From CAZUFB01 sp964619775 (GTDB taxonomy: Bacteria; Actinomycetota; Coriobacteriia; Coriobacteriales; UMGS124): a stretch of 6,158 nt of DNA. Below, piece by piece: positions 1-4,915 of the stretch. Location of the stretch: positions 1 to 6,158 of the forward strand of contig CAZUFB010000111.1 in assembly GCA_964619775.1 (NCBI GenBank), written 5' to 3'. The position numbers were made by a program, and so were the translations under genes. How positions within the stretch are numbered: the stretch's first letter is position 1; every line of letters starts with the position of its first letter. The notes beneath the pieces were generated by a model. It was not told where the DNA came from, did no database searches, and saw nothing but the letters and a program-made list of their open reading frames with translations.

Positions 1-8
1 CTGCGGCC

Positions 9-1301
9 CTACGCCTCGGGCGCTATGACCTCGACGCCTCCCATATACGGCCGCAGCACCTCGGGCACGGTCACGGTGCCGTCGGCGTTCTGGAAGTTCT
101 CGATGATGGCCGCCATCGTGCGCCCGCAGGGCAGGCCGCTGCCGTTGAGCGTGTGCACGAAGCGCGTCCCCTTGAAGTTCGCCGGGTCGCTGTAGCGGAT
201 GTTGGCGCGGCGCGCCTGGAAGTCGCCGCAGTTGGAGCAGCTCGAAATCTCTTTGTAGGCGTTGTAGCTGGGCAGCCACACCTCGATGTCGAAGGTCTGG
301 CGCGCCGAGAAGCCCAGGTCGCCACCGCACAGGTTGACGATGCGGTAGGGCAGGCCCAGCCGCTGCAGCAGGAACTCGGCCTCCTCGACCATGATCTTGA
401 GCTGGTTGTCCGAGTCCTCGGGAGTCGCGAACATCACCATCTCGACCTTGTCGAACTCGTGCTGGCGGATGATGCCGCGCGTGTCGCGCCCCGCCGAGCC
501 GGCCTCCTCGCGGAAGCACGGCGTGAACGCGGTGTAGTGGCGCGGCAGCGTGGAGGCGTCGAGCGTCTCGTCGCGATGGATGTTGGTCAGGGAGACCTCG
601 GCCGTGGGGATGAGGAAGAAGTCGGGCTGCACATGGAAGACATCGTCCTCGAACTTGGGGAGCTGGCCGGTGCCGTACAGGCTCTCGCGGTTGCAGATGA
701 CCGGCGGCCAGAACTCCTTGAAGCCGCGCGCGCGGTGGGTGTCGACGAAGAAGTTGGCAAGCGCGCGCTCGAGCGCGGCGCCCATGCCGGCGAGCAGCGT
801 GAAGCGCGCCCCGGCAAGCTTCACGCCGCGGTCGAAGTCGAGGATGCCCAGGTTGGCCCCCAGATCCCAGTGGGCCTTGGGCTCGAAGCCCTCGGCGGCG
901 AAGTCGCGCGGCGCGCCCCACCTCTTGACCTCGATGTTCTCGGAGTCGTCGCGCCCCTCGGGCACGCAGTCGGCGGGTATGTTGGGGATGTGGCTCAAAA
1001 GCTCGTTCATCGCGGCCTCGGCCTCGTCGCGCGCGGCGTCGAGCACGGAGATGCGCTCGTTGAGGGCGCGCACGCCGGCCTTGGCCTCCTCGGCCTCCTC
1101 AGCCTTGCCGGCCTTCATGAGGGAGCCGATCTCTTTCGAGGTGCTGTTGCGCTGGGCCTGGAGCTGCTCGACCTCGGCGATAGCCGTGCGGCGCTTCTTG
1201 TCGAGCTCGAGGAAGCGCTCTTTGTCCCACGTGCCGTGGCGCCGCCGCATGGCGGCGTCGAGGATCTCGGGATGGTCGCGAAGCAGGCGAATGTCGTGCA
1301 T
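9..1301 (-). CDS. serS: Serine--tRNA ligase (seryl-tRNA synthetase)
   Basis: This cytosolic class II aminoacyl-tRNA synthetase activates serine with ATP and charges tRNA-Ser (and tRNA-Sec where present). The 430-residue length is normal for bacterial SerRS. Residues about 1-105 form the N-terminal tRNA-binding arm, a long charged antiparallel coiled coil (about 28-103). The catalytic domain follows. The TAE serine-binding motif is at 233-235, and class II motif 2 is seen as FREEAGSAGRDTRG (263-276) followed by RQHEFDKVE. The family signature EISSCSNCGDFQARR is at 351-365, and motif 3, NGSGLPCGR, ends in the ATP-contacting Arg394. Motif 3 reads LPCGRTMAAI where many bacteria have LAVGRTLVAI; this may be lineage-typical. 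The ATG is preceded by GGGAGGA (core 1307-1311, 5-nt spacer), and an upstream extension is not needed. The gene is divergent from the small acidic-tail gene. Only 8 nt lie beyond its stop, so its terminator is not seen. Identification is essentially certain. Confidence 0.98.
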   Translation of the reverse strand: MHDIRLLRDHPEILDAAMRRRHGTWDKERFLELDKKRRTAIAEVEQLQAQRNSTSKEIGSLMKAGKAEEAEEAKAGVRALNERISVLDAARDEAEAAMNELLSHIPNIPADCVPEGRDDSENIEVKRWGAPRDFAAEGFEPKAHWDLGANLGILDFDRGVKLAGARFTLLAGMGAALERALANFFVDTHRARGFKEFWPPVICNRESLYGTGQLPKFEDDVFHVQPDFFLIPTAEVSLTNIHRDETLDASTLPRHYTAFTPCFREEAGSAGRDTRGIIRQHEFDKVEMVMFATPEDSDNQLKIMVEEAEFLLQRLGLPYRIVNLCGGDLGFSARQTFDIEVWLPSYNAYKEISSCSNCGDFQARRANIRYSDPANFKGTRFVHTLNGSGLPCGRTMAAIIENFQNADGTVTVPEVLRPYMGGVEVIAPEA

Positions 1302-1304
1302 GTG

Positions 1305-1312
1305 TTCCTCCC
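1305..1312 (-). promoter_or_regulatory. Ribosome binding site of serS
   Basis: Read on the minus strand, GGGAGGAA lies just upstream of the serS ATG, with a 5-nt gap between the GGAGG core and the start codon. It fixes the start at 1301. A TATATA block lies at 1321-1326, but no convincing -35 hexamer is at the right distance, so I do not call a promoter. Confidence 0.8.
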
Positions 1313-1353
1313 AGAACGGTTATATACAAGCGTCGCACCGCCGATTTTCGCAC

Positions 1354-1382
1354 CCCGCGCCGTGCACAAGAAGGTGCGCGGG
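1354..1382. other. GC-rich inverted repeat in the serS/small-protein intergenic region
   Basis: CCCGCGC (1354-1360) and GCGCGGG (1376-1382) are perfect 7-bp arms around a 15-nt loop. If serS is transcribed from upstream of 1382, this would sit in its 5' leader. No T-run follows on either strand, so it is not an obvious terminator. The rest of 1302-1496 shows a 5-bp inverted repeat GGCGG/CCGCC (1435-1447) and no T-box signature. Confidence 0.3.
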
Positions 1383-1487
1383 CCGATGCCATGTAAAAAG
1401 CTCGGTATTCAGGTGCCGCGAAGCCTTGTTTTGTGGCGGGTACCGCCGCGGGCAGATATGCTATCGTTCGCATCGACACGTTCAACC

Positions 1488-1492
1488 GGAGG
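1488..1492 (+). promoter_or_regulatory. Ribosome binding site of the acidic-tail membrane protein
   Basis: GGAGG ends 4 nt before the ATG at 1497. This supports translation of the short frame and distinguishes it from overlapping longer frames that have no such signal. Confidence 0.75.
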
Positions 1493-1496
1493 CATC

Positions 1497-1700
1497 ATGG
1501 AATTCATCAACTGGCTCTTTGGCTCGTATGCGGGCGTCGCCATCCTCGTGTTCGGCGGCATGCTGCTTTTCATCGTCATCGCCTTCGTCGCGGAGCGCAG
1601 GACGCACAAGATGTTCTACAACCACGAACCCGAGGAGAGCGACGACGACTGGGAGGACGATGACGACGACTGGGACGACGACGAGGACGACGACGATTAG
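1497..1700 (+). CDS. Small single-span membrane protein with poly-Asp/Glu C-terminal tail
   Basis: This 67-residue protein matches no family I recognise. Residues 1-10 (MEFINWLFGS) form a short hydrophobic/amphipathic start. Residues about 12-33 are one strong transmembrane helix rich in V, I, L, F and G. A basic cluster follows (ERRTHK, 33-38), which by the positive-inside rule suggests a cytoplasmic C-terminus and an outside N-terminus. The tail from residue 44 to 67 is 20 acidic residues out of 24, broken mainly by two Trp spaced seven apart (52 and 59). The tail is encoded by repeated GAC/GAT/GAG codons, so replication slippage could vary its length. It is divergent from serS and 245 bp upstream of the CmpB-like gene, too far to assume an operon. 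The well-placed GGAGG and the hydrophobic helix argue that it is real. A Mg2+/Ca2+-binding or basic-protein-binding tail is speculation. Confidence 0.82.
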   Translation: MEFINWLFGSYAGVAILVFGGMLLFIVIAFVAERRTHKMFYNHEPEESDDDWEDDDDDWDDDEDDDD

Positions 1701-1862
1701 GGCGCCCCGTAAAACGCCGCGCCTCGTCGCGCCCGGCCTCGCGCGCCCCTTGCGCACGTCGCCCCCGCGCGTCTCGCACGGCAACCCCGTGGACTGCCCG
1801 AGCGGCCCGTCCGCTCAAACCTCTCGGCTCCTCTCGCTCTCCTGCGCACACGGCACCGCGGA

Positions 1863-1919
1863 GCCGTCCGGCACGATGCCTTCGCCCGCCCCCGTCGGCC
1901 AGGCCCCGCACCGGACGGC
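1863..1919 (+). other. Long-range inverted repeat upstream of the CmpB-like gene
   Basis: GCCGTCCGG (1863-1871) and CCGGACGGC (1911-1919) are perfect 9-bp complements around 39 nt, with a small internal hairpin (GGCA/TGCC, 1870-1880). The right arm ends 17 nt before the ribosome binding site, so a leader RNA could fold here. In DNA this GC-rich, chance is a real alternative. Confidence 0.3.
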
Positions 1920-1936
1920 GCGAGCGCCCCGTCGAT

Positions 1937-1944
1937 AGGAGGAG
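1937..1944 (+). promoter_or_regulatory. Ribosome binding site of the CmpB-like gene
   Basis: AGGAGGAG is a near-perfect Shine-Dalgarno sequence directly before the ATG at 1946. The spacing is short, 3 nt after the AGGAGG core. It supports this start over internal ATGs. Confidence 0.85.
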
Positions 1945-1945
1945 T

Positions 1946-3223
1946 ATGACCGACCGCAAGCGCATCTCCCCAGGCACAGAAGCCTCCGACACGTCCGAAC
2001 AAGTCGCCGACGCCTCCGTCGCGGCCGCGCCGGAGGGGGACGGCCCCGCCGCCGCTCTCGAAGACCCCCTTGCGCAGAAGATCCCCTGGCCGCTGAGGCT
2101 CTTCGGCGTGCTGGTCGTGCTGGGCGGCGTCGTCCTCACGCTCGGCCTGGCGCTGCTTGTTGTAAGCGTCGTGCTGCTGGCGCTCGACGGCTTCTTCGAG
2201 GAGGAGGGCTACGAGGTCCAGACCATCGTGCTGCTCGCGCTCGAGATCGCGCTGCAGCTTGTGCTGGGCGTCCTGTACTTCTCGATAGGCATAGGTCTCC
2301 TGCGCAACAAGCGCCGGCACACGGTGGGCGCCGCGCGGGCGGCGATGACGATCCTCGTCCTGTCGCTGCTCGTCAACCTCATGGTCTCGGGCCTCTCCCC
2401 CAACCTGATCTCGACGGTCGTCCTCATCTGCGTGCTCGTCGCGCTGCAGGTCTACCTCGACCCCACGCTCGTGGAGGAGCGCCGGCTCAACCGCAAGCTT
2501 CGCAAGCTCGACGAGCGCGCCGCCGAGGAGGCCCGCCTGGAGCATCTGCGCCTGTACCGCGGCAAGGCGCCCTACAAACTCAACTTCTTCAACCTCTTCT
2601 GGACCTTTGTGGTCTGCTCGATTATCGGGCTGGTCATCGAGACCGTCTTCCATCTCGTCACCGTCGGCGACTACCAGGACCGCGCCGGGCTGCTGTTCGG
2701 CCCGTTCTCGCCCATCTACGGCATCGGCGCCGTGCTCATGACGCTCGCCCTCAACGGAATCCGCGACAAGAACCCCCTGCTCATCTTCTTGCTGAGCGCC
2801 GTCATCGGCGGCGCGTTCGAGTATTTCGTGAGCTGGTTCATGCAGTTTGCCTTCGGCATCACCGCCTGGGACTACACCGGGACGTTCCTCTCCATCGACG
2901 GGCGCACGAACGGCCTCTTCATGGCGTGCTGGGGCCTGCTCGGCGTCATATGGGTCAAGCTGCTCATGCCGGCCATCTTCAAGCTCATCTACCTCGTGCC
3001 GTGGAACTGGCGCTATACCGTGACCAGCGTGGCGACCGCGCTCATGATCGTGGACTGCACCATGACGCTGCAGGCGCTCAACTGCTGGTACGAGCGGGAG
3101 AGCGGCCAGCCGGTCGAAACCAGGCTGCAGCAGTTCTACGCCGACAACTTCGGCGACGAGTACATGGCGAACCGCTTCCAGACCATGACGATGGACACCG
3201 ACTCCACGACGCGCGTGCGGTAG
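1946..3223 (+). CDS. Putative ABC transporter permease, CmpB-like family (PF06541 type) with extra N-terminal membrane module
   Basis: This is a 425-residue integral membrane protein. Residues 1-45 are a hydrophilic Ala/Asp/Glu-rich cytosolic tail. Four hydrophobic segments follow (about 51-80, 92-119, 129-148, 153-171). Next is a charged, probably helical linker (172-208). The conserved module starts at about 213. It has FNLFWTFVVCSIIGLVIE (215-232), then GPFSPIYGIGAV (252-263), then WDY (308-310), then DGRTNGLFMACWGLLG (318-333), with further spans to about 378 and a polar C-terminus. The GPFxPIYGxG block and the later GR..N....WG block are hallmarks of the family named 'putative ABC-transporter type IV'. 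The transport role is by name only; no ATPase gene is next to it, and the substrate is unknown. The start is set by AGGAGGAG. Its 3' end converges with the regulator across a GC hairpin. Family assignment is fairly sure, function is not. Confidence 0.85.
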   Translation: MTDRKRISPGTEASDTSEQVADASVAAAPEGDGPAAALEDPLAQKIPWPLRLFGVLVVLGGVVLTLGLALLVVSVVLLALDGFFEEEGYEVQTIVLLALEIALQLVLGVLYFSIGIGLLRNKRRHTVGAARAAMTILVLSLLVNLMVSGLSPNLISTVVLICVLVALQVYLDPTLVEERRLNRKLRKLDERAAEEARLEHLRLYRGKAPYKLNFFNLFWTFVVCSIIGLVIETVFHLVTVGDYQDRAGLLFGPFSPIYGIGAVLMTLALNGIRDKNPLLIFLLSAVIGGAFEYFVSWFMQFAFGITAWDYTGTFLSIDGRTNGLFMACWGLLGVIWVKLLMPAIFKLIYLVPWNWRYTVTSVATALMIVDCTMTLQALNCWYERESGQPVETRLQQFYADNFGDEYMANRFQTMTMDTDSTTRVR

Positions 3224-3226
3224 GAC

Positions 3227-3248
3227 GGCCGGCCCCGCCGGGCCGGTC
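3227..3248. terminator. GC hairpin between convergent genes, probable bidirectional terminator element
   Basis: GGCCGGCCC (3227-3235) pairs with GGGCCGGTC (3240-3248) as a 9-bp stem with one G-U pair and a 4-nt loop. It begins 4 nt after the stop of the CmpB-like gene and lies 28 nt beyond the stop of the convergent regulator gene. No T-run follows on either strand, so it would be a non-canonical stem-only terminator or an RNA 3'-end stabiliser. Confidence 0.5.
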
Positions 3249-3275
3249 CGGCATGCGCGAGGACGGCGCGGCGGC

Positions 3276-4364
3276 TCAGCACTCGTAGACGACCTCGCCC
3301 ATCAGGCGCACGTCGTAGAGCGTGGGGTCGAACTCCTTGCGGAACGCGTCGGTGCGCAGCAGGCTGCGGACCGCCTTGATGAGCGGCGCGGCGGCCGGGG
3401 TGTCGAGCACCGCCAGATCGCTTGTCTCGTCCTGCAGCGGGACAAAGTCGAGTCCCTTGATCTGGCGAAACGGCTTCTCGGAGGTCACCGCGACGTCGGC
3501 TATGCCGCGCGCCACGAGCAGCGCCTGGGCGAGCTCGGAGGTGACGGGGCGCTCGTAGCCTAACAGCCGGTCGGCACGCGCCTCGAGGTACTTGAGCTTC
3601 TCGTCGAGCAGCACGCGCGCGCCCGCACCGCGCTCGCGGTTGGCGACCCGAACGCCGTCGGCGAGCAGGTCGGTCCACGTCTCGATGCCCTTGGGGTTGT
3701 GCGCCGCCACGGTGAACCCCACGCGCTGCCTGTAGAGCCTGAAAGCGACGGCCGGGACCCCCGGCAAGAAGCGTCGCATGTAGGGCGCGTTGTAGCTGCG
3801 CTCGCTTTCGCTCCACAGGTCGACGATGGTGGCGTGGCAGGTTCCCAGGTACATGCGCGCAAGCGACACGTAGGCGTTGGCATGCGCGCGCAGCACCTTG
3901 ACCCCCAGGCCCGACAGGTAGTTGGCGAGCACGTCGCCCGCGAGGCTCTGCCCGCCCACGATGAGTGAACCGCGCGCCCACGAGGGCAGCTCCTCCACCA
4001 GCTCGTTGGTGCCGAGGGGTCCCGGGGCGTCGAACGCCGCGGCCGTCGCGGGACCGCCGGAGGGAGCAGCGGGCGGCGCGGCGTCGGCACGCGCAGACCC
4101 GTCCGCGGACGCCAGGCTCTCGAGCCGGGCACGGACGTCCTCGTAGCGAAAGCGCATCTGCCGGCCAACCCGAAACGAGGGCAGCACCCCCTCCCGCGCC
4201 AGCTTGTAGACGGTGTTCTTGCTGATATGCAGGATGCGCATGACGTCCTCGACGCGCAGCGCCTCGCCTTCGGCAAACGCGAGGTCGGTCGAGACGATGT
4301 TCGCCCCCGCTCCGCCCGGCCGGTCGGCGTTCCCGCGCCGGCTATCCGCGCTCTCGTCACCCAT
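3276..4364 (-). CDS. HTH (excisionase-type) regulator fused to a periplasmic-binding-protein-like domain
   Basis: This 362-residue protein is a predicted one-component transcriptional regulator. After a polar N-terminus, residues 36-84 form a winged HTH of the excisionase/BldC/MerR-like class: LRVEDVMRILHISKNTVYKL, then the wing REGVLPSFRVGRQMRF and EDVRARLESL. An Ala/Pro linker (85-117) leads to residues about 118-362, a substrate-binding-protein-like domain (PF12727 'PBP_like'). Its marks are GIETWTDLLADGVRVANRERGAGARVLLDEKL (226-257), and the middle GVPAVAFRL and G+TVA strands. There is no signal peptide, so the domain senses a cytosolic ligand; relatives are tied to molybdate/tungstate-type or other small oxyanions, but the ligand here is unknown. 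The ATG at 4364 has GGGAGGGA (4371-4378) upstream with a 6-nt spacer. The gene faces the solute-binding protein gene, and five 10-bp repeats lie just upstream of its start, which suggests autoregulation. Confidence 0.88.
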   Translation of the reverse strand: MGDESADSRRGNADRPGGAGANIVSTDLAFAEGEALRVEDVMRILHISKNTVYKLAREGVLPSFRVGRQMRFRYEDVRARLESLASADGSARADAAPPAAPSGGPATAAAFDAPGPLGTNELVEELPSWARGSLIVGGQSLAGDVLANYLSGLGVKVLRAHANAYVSLARMYLGTCHATIVDLWSESERSYNAPYMRRFLPGVPAVAFRLYRQRVGFTVAAHNPKGIETWTDLLADGVRVANRERGAGARVLLDEKLKYLEARADRLLGYERPVTSELAQALLVARGIADVAVTSEKPFRQIKGLDFVPLQDETSDLAVLDTPAAAPLIKAVRSLLRTDAFRKEFDPTLYDVRLMGEVVYEC

Positions 4365-4370
4365 GGCAAC

Positions 4371-4378
4371 TCCCTCCC
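4371..4378 (-). promoter_or_regulatory. Ribosome binding site of the HTH/PBP regulator
   Basis: On the minus strand, GGGAGGGA lies 6 nt before the ATG. It overlaps a possible small hairpin (CTCC 4374-4377 with GGAG 4381-4384), which could partly mask it. The 11-nt block at 4372-4382 recurs exactly at 4562-4572. Confidence 0.75.
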
Positions 4379-4390
4379 AAGGAGTAGTGT

Positions 4391-4440
4391 AGTGCTGTTT
4401 GGTGCCTATTGGTACTTATTGGTACAAACCAGTGCCGTTT
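4391..4440. repeat. Five tandem 10-bp units, candidate head-to-tail operator
   Basis: The units are AGTGCTGTTT, GGTGCCTATT, GGTACTTATT, GGTACAAACC and AGTGCCGTTT, starting at 4391, 4401, 4411, 4421 and 4431. Positions 2, 3 and 5 (G, T, C) are identical in all five, positions 1 and 4 are always purine, and positions 9-10 are TT in four of five. The 10-bp period is close to one helical turn, so all units face the same side of the DNA. They begin 27 bp upstream of the regulator start. Excisionase/BldC-type HTH proteins can bind direct repeats cooperatively, so autoregulation is a reasonable inference. Confidence 0.65.
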
Positions 4441-4575
4441 CATCCATACGATAACAAATCTGTATCGAAGAGCGTATCCTAACTGACAGCAACTTCATCG
4501 GCATCCGGCCGTGTATCTTTACGGACGGGACTGCCGCCCGGGTTTCCCGGACATACCGACGCCCTCCCAAGGGAT
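4441..4575. other. Non-coding stretch between the 10-bp repeats and the terminator-like hairpin
   Basis: There is no credible protein gene here except the tiny minus-strand frame at 4519-4554. The left half (4441-4500) is clearly richer in A+T than the surrounding genes and could hold promoters for either strand, but I see no pair of good hexamers. The right half has a 5-bp GC hairpin, CCGGG-TTT-CCCGG (4538-4550), and a possible CCGT/ACGG pairing (4509-4524). It matches no riboswitch class I recognise. Confidence 0.5.
4519..4554 (-). CDS. Possible 11-residue leader peptide
   Basis: The frame reads MSGKPGRQSRP and then TAA. Its ATG has a strong GGGAGGG (4562-4568) with a 7-nt spacer. The ribosome binding block is an exact 11-nt copy (4562-4572) of the one before the regulator gene (4372-4382). 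The frame ends 154 nt before the regulator start on the same strand. The peptide is basic and has no run of one amino acid typical of classical attenuation. It could be an upstream leader frame or simply a duplicated fragment of the regulator's 5' region. Confidence 0.25.
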   Translation of the reverse strand: MSGKPGRQSRP

Positions 4576-4618
4576 GAAGACGAATTCGCGCCATGCGCGG
4601 GTTCGTCTTCGTTGTTTT
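4576..4618 (+). terminator. Strong intrinsic-terminator-like hairpin with T-rich tail
   Basis: GAAGACGAATTCGCGC (4576-4591) pairs with 4595-4610 as an uninterrupted 16-bp stem (two G-U pairs in the middle) closed by a 3-nt loop CAT. It is followed by GTTGTTTT (4611-4618). The orientation is plus strand, because the other strand has no T-tail. No plus-strand gene precedes it, so it would end an unannotated transcript starting between about 4400 and 4570, or act as a barrier upstream of the solute-binding protein promoter. Confidence 0.65.
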
Positions 4619-4648
4619 GGGAACAGACCCGTCGGGAACGGACCCGTC
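4619..4648. repeat. 15-bp tandem duplication
   Basis: GGGAACAGACCCGTC (4619-4633) is followed immediately by GGGAACGGACCCGTC (4634-4648), identical at 14 of 15 positions. It abuts the T-tail of the hairpin at 4576-4618. It may be a slippage product, a pair of protein-binding sites, or part of a dispersed repeat. Confidence 0.7.
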
Positions 4649-4664
4649 AGCCATAACGCCTCGA

Positions 4665-4689
4665 CATGGCGGACGCCGAGTCCGCCATG
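4665..4689. repeat. Perfect 10-bp inverted repeat
   Basis: CATGGCGGAC (4665-4674) and GTCCGCCATG (4680-4689) are perfect complements around a 5-nt loop. No T-run follows on either strand, so an RNA hairpin without termination or a dimeric operator is more likely than a terminator. Confidence 0.6.
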
Positions 4690-4704
4690 GTGCGCGACGT
4701 GCCA

Positions 4705-4732
4705 TTGGGACGGACATAAGCAAGCTTATATC
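4705..4732 (+). promoter_or_regulatory. Possible weak promoter containing a palindromic operator
   Basis: TTGGGA (4705-4710) and TATATC (4727-4732) are separated by 16 bp, each matching the sigma70 consensus at 4 of 6 positions. Between them, overlapping the -10, lies the palindrome ATAAGC-AA-GCTTAT (4716-4729). A repressor bound there would block the promoter. The promoter call is weak; the palindrome itself is plain. Confidence 0.35.
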
Positions 4733-4750
4733 GAAAACAATTCCATCATA

Positions 4751-4779
4751 CCGACATTTCATGCATCCAAACGTATAGT
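4751..4779 (+). promoter_or_regulatory. Candidate sigma70-type promoter for the solute-binding protein gene
   Basis: CCGACA (4751-4756, 4 of 6 to TTGACA) and TATAGT (4774-4779, 5 of 6 to TATAAT) are separated by exactly 17 bp. Transcription would begin near 4786, in a locally A+T-rich stretch, and reach the ribosome binding site at 4801-4807 after a short leader. Confidence 0.5.
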
Positions 4780-4800
4780 GTCAGCATTAAAGCCCACACA

Positions 4801-4807
4801 AGAGGGG
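4801..4807 (+). promoter_or_regulatory. Probable ribosome binding site at the edge of the assembly gap
   Basis: AGAGGGG is followed by CACGGG and then AT at 4814-4815, where the known sequence stops. If the first unknown base is G, an ATG would start at 4814 with a 6-nt spacer. This is the likely start region of the solute-binding protein gene, provided the scaffold join is correct. Confidence 0.4.
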
Positions 4808-4815
4808 CACGGGAT

Positions 4816-4915
4816 NNNNNNNNNNNNNNNNNNNNNNNNNNNNNNNNNNNNNNNNNNNNNNNNNNNNNNNNNNNNNNNNNNNNNNNNNNNNNNNNNNNNN
4901 NNNNNNNNNNNNNNN
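4816..4915. other. Assembly gap (100 N)
   Basis: There are exactly 100 undetermined bases, the usual placeholder for a scaffold gap of unknown length. The solute-binding protein lacks roughly 130-170 residues compared with its family, so the true gap should be nearer 400-500 bp if the two contigs are adjacent. Confidence 0.97.

Larger units (their letters stand above)
1701..1945. other. C-rich intergenic region
   Basis: These 245 nt carry no credible gene. The plus strand is strikingly C-rich. A 20-codon frame at 1876-1938 has no ribosome binding site. The only organised structure I see is the inverted repeat at 1863-1919, described separately. No clear promoter hexamers are visible, and no T-tailed terminator follows the small gene. 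Confidence 0.6.

Noticed and set aside
1302..1496. T-box leader upstream of serS
   Set aside because: GGTACC occurs at 1439-1444, but the conserved T-box TGGNACCGCG context, a following terminator, and enough length for the specifier stem are absent.
153..1938. Long plus-strand open frames over serS (starting at 153 and 550) running into the small gene
   Set aside because: They lie antisense to an unmistakable serS and arise from its GC-rich codon use. Their translations are low-complexity and match no fold, and no ribosome binding site precedes them.
1876..1938. 20-codon plus-strand frame whose TAG overlaps the ribosome binding site of the CmpB-like gene
   Set aside because: The overlap looks like translational coupling, but there is no ribosome binding site before its ATG. 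The Pro/Ala/Arg composition simply mirrors C-rich DNA.
4386..4416. Minus-strand promoter for the regulator with -10 TACACT (4386-4391)
   Set aside because: The hexamer 17 bp upstream (TACCAA) is a poor -35, and the start of transcription would fall inside the ribosome binding site.
4391..4440. CRISPR-like array
   Set aside because: The units are only 10 bp and abut without spacers.
4593..4778. 61-codon plus-strand frame containing GTDPSGTDPS, and overlapping frames at 4511-4969 and 4406-4762
   Set aside because: The repeat comes from the 15-bp DNA duplication. The frame starts inside the hairpin loop, lacks a ribosome binding site, and covers obvious regulatory DNA. The longer ones also cross the gap or have no recognisable domain.
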